Below, one piece after another: positions 38,553 through 47,439 of a DNA stretch of 64,000 nucleotides. The translations under genes and the position numbers were made by a program. The DNA comes from Planococcus antarcticus DSM 14505 (GTDB lineage Bacteria; Bacillota; Bacilli; Bacillales_A; Planococcaceae). The stretch lies in the NCBI RefSeq assembly GCF_001687565.2, contig NZ_CP016534.2, positions 124,001 through 188,000 of the forward strand, in the 5' to 3' direction. The notes beneath the pieces were generated by a model. That model was not told the DNA's origin. It saw nothing but the letters and a program-made list of their open reading frames with translations, and searched no databases. The number at the start of each line of letters is the position of its first letter. Position 1 is the stretch's first letter.

Positions 38553-39346
38553 TGGAGAAAATGATTTTTGGACGCTTTATTCCTGGAAATTCCATCATTC
38601 ACCGAATGGATCCACGAGCGAAGATTTCATTTGTTTTCGTTTTTATTGCCATTGTATTTATTGCCAATAGCGCAGTAACTTATGGCATTTTGTTGGGATT
38701 CACTTTGTTGGTGGTCTTTCTGTCCAAGATTCGTCTATATTTCTTGATAAATGGCTTGAAACCGGTCTTTATTTTATTGATTTTCACCTTTTTGCTGCAT
38801 ATTTTCTTTACGCGAGAAGGCGATTTATTACTGAATTTCGGCTTTATTGAAATTTATGAGGAAGGTTTGCGGCAAGGGATATTTATTTCAATTCGTTTTC
38901 TGGTACTGGTGTTTATTACTAGTATTCTGACATTGACAACTTCACCGATTTCCATCACCGATGGTATTGAAGTGTTGCTTGGTCCATTTAAGCGGGTCAA
39001 GTTGCCGGTTCATGAATTGGCATTGATGATGTCTATTTCTTTACGGTTTATCCCGACCTTGATGGACGAGACTGGGAAAATTCTTAAGGCGCAGATGGCT
39101 AGAGGCTCAGACATTGGCTCAGGGCCGATTAAAGAGCGTGTCAAGGCCGTTGTGCCCTTACTGATTCCATTGTTCGTCAGTGCCTTTAAACGGGCAGAGG
39201 ATTTGGCTACAGCGATGGAAGTCCGCGGCTACCGGGGAGGCGAAGGCAGAACGCGATATCGCCAGCTCGATTGGCGTTTTATCGACAGTCTGAGTTTGCT
39301 GGTACTGGCAGGGCTTGCGGGAATGCTTTGGTATTTCCGGGTATAA
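38549..39346 (+). CDS. ecfT: ECF transporter transmembrane subunit EcfT
   Basis: EcfT (265 residues) is the membrane scaffold that couples EcfA1/A2 to substrate-specific S-components. Several hydrophobic segments lie in residues 25-130 and at the C-terminus. The two coupling motifs appear as QMARGSDIG and AMEVRGYRGG; in the second the first position is Val rather than the more usual Ala. Two consecutive ATG codons overlap the ecfA2 stop. No S-component gene is in this window. Confidence 0.95.
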   Translation: MMEKMIFGRFIPGNSIIHRMDPRAKISFVFVFIAIVFIANSAVTYGILLGFTLLVVFLSKIRLYFLINGLKPVFILLIFTFLLHIFFTREGDLLLNFGFIEIYEEGLRQGIFISIRFLVLVFITSILTLTTSPISITDGIEVLLGPFKRVKLPVHELALMMSISLRFIPTLMDETGKILKAQMARGSDIGSGPIKERVKAVVPLLIPLFVSAFKRAEDLATAMEVRGYRGGEGRTRYRQLDWRFIDSLSLLVLAGLAGMLWYFRV

Positions 39347-39357
39347 GGAGAGAAATT

Positions 39358-40101
39358 ATGAAACGATTAAAAGCGACCATTGCATATGACGGTTCCGGAT
39401 TTGCAGGCTATCAGGTGCAGCCGGAAACACGCACGGTTCAACTGGAATTAATGAAAGTGCTGAAAACCATTCATAAAGGCGAAGTGGTCCAAGTGGTGGC
39501 GAGCGGGCGGACCGATGCCAAAGTTCATGCTACAGGACAGGTTATTCATTTTGATACGGAATTTTCCATTCCTGTGAGCGGTTGGTTAAAGGCTCTGAAC
39601 GTGCTGTTGCCGGAAGACATCCGTGTCAGCTCGATTGAAGAAGTGGATGCATCTTTTCACGCGCGCTACCATACAACTGGCAAGACTTACCGCTATAAGT
39701 GGGATTGCAGCGGAATTATCAGTCCGTTCACACGCAATCACATGGTGCATGTCAAGCAGCCACTTGATATAGAAGCCATGAGAACAGCGGCGCGGGCCTT
39801 GATCGGTACCCATGATTTCTCCAGTTTTTGTGCGGCGAATACAGCGGTGATTGATAAAGTGAGGACCATTCAGCGTCTGGATTTTGAAGAGCATGGCAAT
39901 GAATTGCACATGATCATCGAAGGTTCCGGATTTTTATACAACATGGTTCGCATCATAGCAGGAACTTTAACAGAGGTCGGCATCGGCAAAAGAAAGGCCG
40001 GAGAGCTCAGTGGGATTGTAGCTGCGGCTAATCGAGACGCTGCTGGAAAAACAGCGGCGGCACATGGTCTTTACTTGGAAAGTGTGACGTATAGGAGCTG
40101 A
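39358..40101 (+). CDS. truA: tRNA pseudouridine synthase A (U38-40)
   Basis: TruA (247 residues) modifies positions 38-40 of the tRNA anticodon stem-loop. The catalytic aspartate is Asp53 in ASGRTDAKVHATGQ. GSGFLYNMVRIIAGTL is the second conserved block. MKRLKATIAYDGSGFAG at 39358 follows AAGGAGAG; the longer in-frame extension to 39271 lies in ecfT. The ecfA1A2T-truA order is standard for Bacillales. Confidence 0.97.
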   Translation: MKRLKATIAYDGSGFAGYQVQPETRTVQLELMKVLKTIHKGEVVQVVASGRTDAKVHATGQVIHFDTEFSIPVSGWLKALNVLLPEDIRVSSIEEVDASFHARYHTTGKTYRYKWDCSGIISPFTRNHMVHVKQPLDIEAMRTAARALIGTHDFSSFCAANTAVIDKVRTIQRLDFEEHGNELHMIIEGSGFLYNMVRIIAGTLTEVGIGKRKAGELSGIVAAANRDAAGKTAAAHGLYLESVTYRS

Positions 40102-40133
40102 AGCAACTTTTCCTGGTGTTTTTAGAAAACCTC

Positions 40134-40162
40134 TTGACTTTTTAGCGCTTCCGTTATAACAT
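40134..40162 (+). promoter_or_regulatory. Promoter of rplM-rpsI
   Basis: TTGACT (40134-40139) is followed by TATAAC at 40155-40160 (15-bp spacer) or TAACAT at 40157-40162 (17-bp spacer). It lies between truA and rplM. Confidence 0.6.
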
Positions 40163-40164
40163 GA

Positions 40165-40285
40165 TGTATGGTATTTTCATTACCCCCACGATATGCCCCG
40201 GAAGGTTATTTGTGTTTAGGGATAACGAAAAAACGGAACAGCGGAACACTGTAAAAGAACTTAAAAAGAGACGATTTATTAGGAG
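40165..40285 (+). ncRNA. rplM 5' leader (candidate L13 leader)
   Basis: About 130 bases separate the promoter from rplM. They include GGTATTTTCATTACCCCC and CCCCGGAAGG and can form several hairpins. L13 leaders that mediate autoregulation are known in this position in Firmicutes; a covariance-model search would settle it. Confidence 0.5.
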
Positions 40286-40295
40286 GACAATATAC

Positions 40296-40733
40296 ATGCG
40301 TACAACATTCATGGCTAAGGGTCACGAAGTAGAGCGTAAATGGTTGGTTGTCGATGCAGAAGGGCAAACTCTTGGACGTTTAGCTTCTGAAGTCGCTTCA
40401 ATCCTACGCGGGAAATACAAGCCAACATTCACACCAAACGTTGACACTGGTGATCACGTGATTATCATCAACGCTGAAAAGATTCACCTTACAGGTAAAA
40501 AACTTACTGACAAGATCTACTACCGTCACACACAATACACGGGTGGACTGAAACAGCGTACTGCACTTGAAATGCGCACGAAATACCCAACTAAAATGCT
40601 TGAAATGGCTATTAAAGGGATGCTTCCGAAAAACTCTTTAGGACGTCAAACGTTCAAAAAGCTGCATGTCTATGCTGGCCCAGAACACAACCACCAAGCG
40701 CAAACACCAGAAAATTACCAGCTTCGCGGATAA
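40296..40733 (+). CDS. rplM: 50S ribosomal protein L13
   Basis: L13 (145 residues) is an early assembly protein of the 50S subunit. [21 protein letters not shown] at 40296 follows TAGGAGG; the in-frame extension to 40161 runs through the leader. The signature [21 protein letters not shown] is present. It forms the usual pair with rpsI. Confidence 0.97.
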   Translation: MRTTFMAKGHEVERKWLVVDAEGQTLGRLASEVASILRGKYKPTFTPNVDTGDHVIIINAEKIHLTGKKLTDKIYYRHTQYTGGLKQRTALEMRTKYPTKMLEMAIKGMLPKNSLGRQTFKKLHVYAGPEHNHQAQTPENYQLRG

Positions 40734-40762
40734 TTATTAGTAAATAAGAGGAGGATACACCT

Positions 40763-41155
40763 TTGGCACAAGTTCAATATATTGGGACAGGTCGTCGTAA
40801 AAACTCAACAGCTCGCGTACGGTTAGTACCGGGTGACGGCACAATTACAATTAACAAGCGTGACGTAGCGGACTACGTTCCTTACGAAACATTACAACAA
40901 ATCATCAAGCAGCCACTAGTTGCTACGGATACTCTCGGAAGCTACGATGTCCTTGTAAACGTAAACGGCGGTGGATTCACAGGCCAAGCCGGAGCAATCC
41001 GTCACGGTATCGCACGTGCTCTACTTACTGTAGATCCTGCATTCCGTCCAGCGTTGAAATCTGCTGGGTTGTTAACACGTGACCCACGTATGAAAGAACG
41101 TAAGAAACCAGGTCTTAAATCAGCACGTCGTGCACCTCAGTTCTCAAAACGTTAA
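40763..41155 (+). CDS. rpsI: 30S ribosomal protein S9
   Basis: S9 (130 residues) has the C-terminal tail ending in SKR that touches the P-site tRNA. It starts with TTG after GAGGAGG, eight bases downstream. [21 protein letters not shown] and [19 protein letters not shown] are signatures. Confidence 0.98.
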   Translation: MAQVQYIGTGRRKNSTARVRLVPGDGTITINKRDVADYVPYETLQQIIKQPLVATDTLGSYDVLVNVNGGGFTGQAGAIRHGIARALLTVDPAFRPALKSAGLLTRDPRMKERKKPGLKSARRAPQFSKR

Positions 41156-41173
41156 TTTCGATTTTCGTTTACA

Positions 41174-41211
41174 AAGCACTTTCCGAAGAAATTCGGAGAG
41201 TGCTTTTTTGT
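41174..41211 (+). terminator. Terminator after rpsI
   Basis: AAGCACTTTCCGAA pairs with TTCGGAGAGTGCTT (one G-U pair) around a short loop and ends in TTTTTT. Confidence 0.93.
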
Positions 41212-41523
41212 GTTTAACTAGAGACTTAAACAGGTAGAATAGAAGAAACTAAAGGAGGTGAGGTAGAAGTGAACCGAATCAATTTGATTTGCCTGGGTGT
41301 TAAAGATATGAAAACGTCTACTAAGTTTTATAGAGATGGACTTGGCTTTGAGACTGCAGAAAAAGGGGACCATCCTGAAATTGTATTTTTTAATTGTTCT
41401 GGTACGAAACTGGAACTGTATCCATTGGAGGAATTGGCAAAAGATATCGACGAGAACAATCCACCGAGTGGCAGTGGATTTTCAGGTATCACTTTAGCGT
41501 ATAACGCAAAGTCCAAGGAAGAG

Positions 41524-41529
41524 GTGGAT
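41524..41529. repeat. Left 6-bp target-site duplication of IS21 element
   Basis: GTGGAT immediately precedes the IS left end TGTATTTCGC. The same six bases follow the right end at 43982-43987. It represents the VD codons of the VOC gene. Confidence 0.88.
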
Positions 41530-41580
41530 TGTATTTCGCAAATGAAAATTGAGCCACAACGCAATTTAATTTTGAGCCAC

Positions 41581-42333
41581 TTATGAATGGTTGTTTTCGA
41601 GCCATTTTTTCGTTTCTCTCATTCGATAAGAAGGACCTACCATATTCACTACATGTGATTTGTGCGTCAGCCGATCCGTCAATGCTGCAGTCAAAATGGG
41701 GTCATGAAACACTTCCTCCCATTTCGCAAACGATAGATTACTTGTGATAATGGTCGAGGATCGCCCTGCACGCAAAGATAAATGCGTAAAGAGTAATTCA
41801 GCGCCTTCTTTATCGAAGGAAATGTAGCCCAATTCGTCAATGATGACAAGGTCGTACTTCTCAAAGCGCAATTCGAAAGAGCGCAAGGTCCGTTCGGACC
41901 TACTTTCTTTCAATTGATTGATTAAGGAAGAGACACTCGCAAAATATACCTTGTAACCAGCCAAACAGGCTTCTACTCCTAAGCCGATAGCCAAGTGGCT
42001 CTTGCCGGTGCCAGGGGAACCGGTCAGAATCACATTCTGCCCAGCTTTAATGAAATCAAGCGTCTGTAAGTTGGGCAGTTTTTGTTGCGCATCTGTGGGC
42101 AGCGCTTGGATCTCAATCTCCTCAAGCAGTTTCTTCTCCGGAAAGTTGGCACGGCGGATCCGTGTTGATTTCGATCGGATCCAACGGTCTTTCTTTTCTT
42201 TTGTTAATACTGTATATAACAGCTCGATTGCAGCTGTCGTTTCTTCAAATCCTTCATCTTCTTCAACCAACTCACGGATCCCCGGGAGTCGTAATTCTTT
42301 GCACATATCAATGACTTGTTGCTTTTTATCCAT
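41581..42333 (-). CDS. istB: IS21 helper ATPase IstB
   Basis: This 250-residue DnaA/DnaC-like AAA+ ATPase forms the oligomer that selects target DNA for IstA. Walker A is LTGSPGTGKSHLA and Walker B is DLVIIDELGYI. I chose the start MDKKQQVIDMCKEL at 42333 because it overlaps the end of istA by eight bases, the usual IS21 coupling. Longer in-frame starts at 42351 and 42414 lie inside istA. The stop codon directly abuts the inner GAGCCAC end repeat. Confidence 0.93.
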   Translation of the reverse strand: MDKKQQVIDMCKELRLPGIRELVEEDEGFEETTAAIELLYTVLTKEKKDRWIRSKSTRIRRANFPEKKLLEEIEIQALPTDAQQKLPNLQTLDFIKAGQNVILTGSPGTGKSHLAIGLGVEACLAGYKVYFASVSSLINQLKESRSERTLRSFELRFEKYDLVIIDELGYISFDKEGAELLFTHLSLRAGRSSTIITSNLSFAKWEEVFHDPILTAALTDRLTHKSHVVNMVGPSYRMRETKKWLENNHS

Positions 42334-43882
42334 GTTCAAGCACTCCTTCATCGACTTGTTTGAACATCGCTGAAAAGGCTTGGATGTTTTGAAGCGCCTG
42401 TTCGACTGTCTCATCTTTTTGTAGAGGTACCGTAGGTACTAAATCTGTTTGTTCGCTCAGAAAAATTAGCTTTTCGGTCGTAATTTCACCGAGACCTTTT
42501 ATCTCAATCTGTCGTGCAGCGGTCATCACGTTATCCAACTGATTTTTCTCTCGTACATAGAGGAGTAGCTCTAGAAAATCTCTCTCTTTTCCGATATAAT
42601 GGTTTTCGAAGAGTTTTTTAATTTGATTTGGTGCTTGGCTCAAACATTCACTTTGAGCTAAAGCGCCTTTTTTCTTTGTGAAGGTTTTTATGTAGTGATA
42701 GAGATTCATTTCCCATTGATGGACACCCCAATTTCTCCGATGTTCTGCAACGAGTTCGCCTTTAATAAAGAGCCGGACTGCATCTGCGCTGACCTTGGCA
42801 CGGATCCATGCGCCTACATTGCCCTCGGGTACGGAGTACCGATTTTGTTTAATCATGACGGTGCTGTATTTATCTACCCGACATTCCAAGACTTCCGAAA
42901 CATCGAATGGCAGAGGGAGCGACTCTTGAGTAGCTGTTGCTTTTTCTTGCTCTTTCAATTCCACATGAGCGATCTTCTTTTCGTGGTGGATTCGTTTATT
43001 GAGCGATTGAATCGTTTGGCTTAGACGTTTCCGGACGTCTTCCAGGGAAGCGAACGCAATATCATATGAAAATGCTTTTCTGCGGACAACCTCGACACTC
43101 CGTTCTACGTGTCCTTTCTGGTTTCCTTTTCTTGGCTCGCAGAGCCGTATCCGGAATCCGTAATAATTGGAGAGGTTGATCATTCCATCCGTGATCTTCC
43201 GGTCTGTTCCGACAAACGATTTCACCACGGTTCGCATATTGTCGTAAGTGAAAACAGATGGGACGAAACCTAAGTGGTCAATCAGCTTGGTATGGGCATC
43301 CTGCACACAGATCATCGTCTCGGATTCATAAAGCAGCGCAAATCGGTAATTGCTGTAAGCCAAGGTGAAAACCGCTAAGGAATAGGATTTCTGTTTCCCA
43401 TCAATTACTAGTTTTACTTCTCCCCAATCAAATTCTACTTCCCAAGCTGCTGAATAGCGTTGCCGAATAAAAACCTCTTTCGCTCGCATCTCCTCGATAT
43501 TGACGAAATTCCGAACCGTCGTATAGCCGATGTCATATCCTTCTTCTTGCAGTTTTTCATACATATCAATCTTTTTCATTTGTTGCTTGCTCATGTTGTT
43601 TTTGCGTTTCCATTCATTGTCTTGAATGAATCCTCTGAGCCTGTCTATAATCTCCTCTGTCATTTTGCGTTTTACCCCATCCCTTTTCTTGTAGGAGGGA
43701 GCCGATAAGATATCCTCTGTAACCGGCAGGTTACGGACATCGGTTGCCTTGCTCTTCTCAAAAGCTTCGATGTATTTTGAAACGGTGTTTCTCGAGACCT
43801 TCACTTCTGTGGATATTTGTCTTTGGCTGACATCTTGAAGATGCAGCTGAATCACCTGTTGCTTCTTGTTCAATGTAATCAC
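42326..43882 (-). CDS. istA: IS21 transposase IstA
   Basis: This 518-residue DDE transposase has an N-terminal helix-turn-helix region (QRQISTEVKVSRNTVSKYIEAF) followed by an RNase H-like catalytic core. The probable catalytic triad lies in VEFDWGEVKL (Asp), FTYDNMRTVV (Asp) and GHVERSVEVV (Glu). It is full length and not frameshifted. Confidence 0.94.
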   Translation of the reverse strand: MITLNKKQQVIQLHLQDVSQRQISTEVKVSRNTVSKYIEAFEKSKATDVRNLPVTEDILSAPSYKKRDGVKRKMTEEIIDRLRGFIQDNEWKRKNNMSKQQMKKIDMYEKLQEEGYDIGYTTVRNFVNIEEMRAKEVFIRQRYSAAWEVEFDWGEVKLVIDGKQKSYSLAVFTLAYSNYRFALLYESETMICVQDAHTKLIDHLGFVPSVFTYDNMRTVVKSFVGTDRKITDGMINLSNYYGFRIRLCEPRKGNQKGHVERSVEVVRRKAFSYDIAFASLEDVRKRLSQTIQSLNKRIHHEKKIAHVELKEQEKATATQESLPLPFDVSEVLECRVDKYSTVMIKQNRYSVPEGNVGAWIRAKVSADAVRLFIKGELVAEHRRNWGVHQWEMNLYHYIKTFTKKKGALAQSECLSQAPNQIKKLFENHYIGKERDFLELLLYVREKNQLDNVMTAARQIEIKGLGEITTEKLIFLSEQTDLVPTVPLQKDETVEQALQNIQAFSAMFKQVDEGVLEHG

Positions 43883-43981
43883 TCCTGTTTCCCCCTAACA
43901 ATCATGCTAGGGTTTATTTTCCTACAGAAGTGGCTCAGTTTTCAATTGCTTTGGTGGCTCAGTTTTAAGTTACCATATACA

Positions 43982-43987
43982 GTGGAT
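43982..43987. repeat. Right 6-bp target-site duplication of IS21 element
   Basis: GTGGAT directly follows the IS right end ATACA and restores the VOC reading frame (VDRVVALAK). Confidence 0.88.
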
Positions 43988-44335
43988 AGAGTAGTTGCCC
44001 TTGCAAAAGCAGCTGGAGGGAAAATCGTCAAAGAACCAAAAAATGTTTTTTGGGGAGGATATTCAGGTTACTTCACAGATCCTGACGGCTACTATTGGGA
44101 AGTAGCGTGGGGTCCGGACTTTACGTACGATGAAAACGATATGCTGAAGCTGGATTCGTAAGTTGGATTCTGCGGCGCCTCGCCAGTTTGTTGAAAAATG
44201 CCGCTTTGCCGAATCTTTTATACCTATCGGAACTGAGTGGCTGTTTCCGTTTTCTCTACAAGACCGAATAGATTTAAAATAGAGTTTGCTGTGCTATACT
44301 TTATGGTGAGCAAAATTGATGGGGAGTGTTTCGAT

Positions 44336-45400
44336 ATGTTAACTGAAGTACAAGTGCGCGAATTACTCGGAACGTTAGAAGATCCGTTTTTACATAGATC
44401 GTTGACTGAAACGAACGGCATCACGTCTGTCACGATCAAAGAAGAAAAAAAGCATGTCAGTGTCAAATTGGCGATCGCCAAAACCAATACACCTGAACAA
44501 ATGCAGCTTCAGATGAAAGTGGTCGATGTATTAAAAGAAGGGGGAGCTGGCTCTGTCGGCATCCGTTTCGAAGAGCTTCCACCCGAGGCGCTGGCCCAGT
44601 TCCGCGGGACCGCCAATGAATCAGAAGCACAGGATTTATTGTCTCCACTGAACAAAGTTGAATTTATTTCAATTGCCAGCGGTAAAGGCGGCGTTGGTAA
44701 ATCGACAGTGTCTGTCAACTTGGCGATTGCATTAGCGCGTCTGGGCAAAAAAGTTGGGTTGATCGATGCGGATATCTATGGATTCAGCGTGCCGGATATG
44801 ATGGGCATCGACAAATCGCCCGTCGTTCGCGGTCAAACGATCATTCCGGTTGAACGTTTCGGTGTGAAAGTCATTTCCATGGGCTTTTTCGTGGAAGACA
44901 ATATGCCAGTCGTATGGCGTGGCCCGATGCTCGGCAAAGTACTTGACCAATTTTTCCGCGATGTAGAGTGGGGAGATTTAGATTACCTTCTATTGGATCT
45001 GCCGCCTGGCACCGGTGACGTCGCACTCGACATCCACCAAATGCTTCCGGCTTCCAAGGAAATCGTTATTACGACACCTCACCCGACTGCAGCGTTTGTC
45101 GCAGCACGTGCAGGGGCAATGGCACTTCAGACAGATCACGAAGTATTGGGTGTCATTGAAAACATGTCTTGGTTTGAAAGCAAAGAGACCGGCAAGAAAG
45201 AATACCTATTCGGACAAGGCGGCGGCCCAAAGCTTGCAGAAGAATTGCAGACGCCGCTTCTTGGACAGATTCCATTGGGTCAGCCAGATTGGAACGAAGA
45301 AGACTTCGCTCCATCCGTTTATCTCGAGAACCATCCGACAGGGAAAATTTACGAAGATATCGCACAGCAAGTGCTTAAACAGTTTGCCGATAAAAAATAA
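44336..45400 (+). CDS. salA: Mrp/ApbC-family P-loop ATPase SalA
   Basis: This 354-residue protein has an N-terminal DUF59-type domain (about 1-90) and a Mrp/MinD-like NTPase domain with the deviant P-loop SGKGGVGKST and DLPPGTGDVALDIHQ. In B. subtilis SalA (YbaL), at the equivalent position, is a regulator of exoprotease expression via scoC. The whole protein contains no cysteine, so it cannot be a CxxC iron-sulfur carrier like ApbC/Mrp. I chose MLTEVQVRELLGTLED at 44336, nine bases after GGGGAG; the in-frame upstream extension is not conserved. A weak -10 (TATACT, 44295-44300) lies upstream. Confidence 0.92.
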   Translation: MLTEVQVRELLGTLEDPFLHRSLTETNGITSVTIKEEKKHVSVKLAIAKTNTPEQMQLQMKVVDVLKEGGAGSVGIRFEELPPEALAQFRGTANESEAQDLLSPLNKVEFISIASGKGGVGKSTVSVNLAIALARLGKKVGLIDADIYGFSVPDMMGIDKSPVVRGQTIIPVERFGVKVISMGFFVEDNMPVVWRGPMLGKVLDQFFRDVEWGDLDYLLLDLPPGTGDVALDIHQMLPASKEIVITTPHPTAAFVAARAGAMALQTDHEVLGVIENMSWFESKETGKKEYLFGQGGGPKLAEELQTPLLGQIPLGQPDWNEEDFAPSVYLENHPTGKIYEDIAQQVLKQFADKK

Positions 45401-45410
45401 AAGCTTGAGC

Positions 45411-45450
45411 AGCCCGGAAGCCTTAACTGGTTTTCGGGCTTTTATTTTTT
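45411..45450 (+). terminator. Terminator after salA
   Basis: AGCCCGGAAGCC (45411-45422) pairs with GGTTTTCGGGCT (45429-45440) using G-U pairs, followed by a T-rich run. Confidence 0.85.
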
Positions 45451-45593
45451 GTGATTAACAATAGGATATGGCGATTCAGTAACAAAGCTACGACTTTCAA
45501 GCTTTGTTCACAATCTACCGCGTATGGCGAATGGATTTTTCAATAGACGGTTGGTACAATCTTAAGAGGACTTTAAATAACGGAGGCATTCAA

Positions 45594-46277
45594 TTGACAA
45601 TACGAAATTGGGTTAAGTTTTTCTTGAAAGCTCTTTTAATTGGTGGAGCGGTAACCGGTGTGCTCGGTTTATTCGTTCGCTGGGATGATATATTTTCACA
45701 ACCGTTTAACGCAGGTCAATGGGGCGAGTTTCTCGCAGGATTTGTGTGGCTGGTCATTGTCGGCTTGACGATGAGCATCATCAGCCAATTGTGTTTCTTT
45801 GCCTACTTAACGGTGCATCAGATCGGGATGAATATCTTCCGGACATTGCGATTATGGAACTGGGTTCAGCTGTTGATCATCGGAGTGGTCATTACCGATT
45901 TGATTTTATTCCGTTTTGCACCAAACGCAGAAACGACTGAACAGGTCTGGCTATATGGCATACTATTGACCATTCTGATTGTTACCGGAGTTGTGACGGC
46001 ATACTTCAAAGCGAAATGGACCAATAAGGATACATTTATTTCTGCATTGTTCTTCATGATCGTTATCACGACGGTGGAATGGTTGCCTGCATTGATGGTG
46101 GAAGAGGGGAATATCGACAGCTGGGTAACTTTATTGCTGTTCCCGTTCTTGGCAGTGAATGCTTATCAGCTATTGGTATTGCCGAAATACAACGCACAAT
46201 CAGATATTGACCGACAGAAATTGGAAGAGCGGCGCGCCGCAAGAAAAGCGGAGGCACAGACAGCTTCCAAAAAATAA
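45594..46277 (+). CDS. kbaA: KbaA-like membrane protein (KinB signalling activation)
   Basis: This 227-residue membrane protein has about six hydrophobic segments and a charged C-terminal tail (DRQKLEERRAARKAEAQ). The N-terminus TIRNWVKFFLKALLIGGAVTGVLG and its place after salA match KbaA, which in B. subtilis supports the KinB branch of sporulation initiation. I chose TTG at 45594 because CGGAGG lies seven bases upstream; the in-frame ATG at 45504 has no ribosome binding site. The neighbouring sporulation genes of B. subtilis are missing, so its role here may differ. Confidence 0.82.
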   Translation: MTIRNWVKFFLKALLIGGAVTGVLGLFVRWDDIFSQPFNAGQWGEFLAGFVWLVIVGLTMSIISQLCFFAYLTVHQIGMNIFRTLRLWNWVQLLIIGVVITDLILFRFAPNAETTEQVWLYGILLTILIVTGVVTAYFKAKWTNKDTFISALFFMIVITTVEWLPALMVEEGNIDSWVTLLLFPFLAVNAYQLLVLPKYNAQSDIDRQKLEERRAARKAEAQTASKK

Positions 46278-46330
46278 AAACCGTTCATCTGCTAGTTTTG
46301 TTCCGGCGGATGAACGGTTTTTTGTTTTCC
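46277..46330 (+). terminator. Terminator after kbaA
   Basis: AAAACCGTTCATC pairs with GATGAACGGTTTT around a 19-base loop, followed by TTTTG. Confidence 0.88.
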
Positions 46331-46381
46331 TAAATTGCAATATTAAATGCAACAAAACATGAAAACCCATTAAACCGTGGT

Positions 46382-47430
46382 TCAGGCGATAGTGTCGAGT
46401 TCTTCTAAGAAGCACACTTTTGGTATTCGGTACCCGAGAATCTTTCGCGGCAGACGGTTGCACCCGTTCTCTGCGTAACGGATGGTTTCCTCTGCCGCAG
46501 ATCGGATCGCTTTTCCTTTCGGGAGGAAGCGGCGGATGGGTTCGTTGTGGCCCTCATTCGTTCCGTGTCTGCAGGCGGTCCAGATACGTGAAGAAAATTT
46601 CTGTCTCTTAGGAGTCGACCGCTATGGCGAGGTTGGCGAACTGAGATCCGTTGTCGGAAGTGATGGCCTTGAATGCGTAGACGAACGTAGAGGGCTTGTG
46701 TGCCGGATTCACTGTCCGTGCCATCGATTCGCTTGGTGATTCCCTGATAAGTCTTTCGTTCAGTCAGCGTCATCAAGGCTTCGTCCAAGTTTTTCTTGCC
46801 GGCGACGGTATCGGTTTCCCGATGGCCGAATTCTGTCCTTTGATTAATGGCAGTCGAGCGCTCTTCGATGCTTCGCTCCAAGATGCGTTTGTTCACGTAG
46901 ATTCGTCCCTTCTTTGTATTGAGGCAGATTTTCAAGGGAAGATCGATGTTCTTGAACTTGATGTATAACAGCTCGATGGAGTTGTAGAACGTTTTTATGC
47001 AAACTTTGGCGTCGCTGAAAGCTCTTTTTGGCCAGTGAAACCTGAGACGGCGTCCGGTGACCAGTTGTCTTCAGGAATCTTCTTTTTGGCAAATTGAATG
47101 AATTTGATAGCATTATCCAAGTTGTTTTGGCACCGTAGGTTTTGTGGTTCTCGTTTTATTTTGCCTGAGCAGTTTCAGGAAAGGGGGTGTAAACGCCAAA
47201 CTGGACTAAACGGTTTTCCACAAATACCGGTAAACAGGCTTCAAACATCTTTTTTCCCGTCTTCATTTGCGTTACTGTGCCACGTTTCAGCTCCCGGCAG
47301 ATCGTGCGTCGATCACAAATGGCCTGTTGGATTTCCCTTGTTTGATGAGTTGCGACGTGACCGCGCTGGAAAGGGTTCAGATGTTCAAATGAGCGTTTTA
47401 AAGTGGGAGATTGTGTTTGGACCCTAGATA
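46382..47430 (-). pseudogene. Degenerate IS30-family transposase
   Basis: Read on the minus strand, fragments in different frames reconstruct an IS30-family transposase. The N-terminal part shows a segment like RELKRGTVTQMKTGKKMFEA; the middle shows KNVLQLHR-type and LPLKICLNTKKGRIYVNKRIL segments; then follow RTEFGHRETDTVAGKK, LMTLTERKTYQGITKRIDG, a shifted SDNGSQFA-like block and RKILGYRIPKVCFLEEL at the end. Several frameshifts and a stop codon break it, so no active transposase is made. The original start and the inverted repeats could not be placed confidently. Confidence 0.8.
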
Positions 47431-47439
47431 AACCTCCGT

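Larger units (their letters stand above)
41530..43981 (-). mobile_element. Intact IS21-family insertion sequence
   Basis: This 2452-bp element begins TGTAT and ends ATACA. Each end carries two GAGCCAC motifs: at offsets 21 and 44 from the left end, and in inverted orientation at offsets 21 and 45 from the right end. This is the multiple-terminal-repeat layout of IS21 elements. It encodes istA and istB, both uninterrupted, on the minus strand. A 6-bp target duplication flanks it. The intact genes and exact duplication indicate recent transposition. Confidence 0.93.
41269..44161 (+). pseudogene. VOC-family (glyoxalase/dioxygenase fold) gene split by IS21-type element
   Basis: The two halves (41269-41529 and 43982-44161) join in frame at the duplicated GTGGAT to give a 144-residue VOC-superfamily protein. 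The first half reads NRINLICLGVKDMKTSTKFY...AKSKEEVD, the second VDRVVALAKAAGGKIVKEP...GYFTDPDGYYWEVAWGPDF, both typical of single-domain VOC proteins (metal-dependent lyases, dioxygenases or resistance proteins). The substrate cannot be inferred. The start is GTG after AAAGGAGGTG. No other lesion is visible in either half, so the disruption looks recent. As it stands the gene encodes only an N-terminal 85-residue fragment plus IS-derived residues. Confidence 0.93.
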
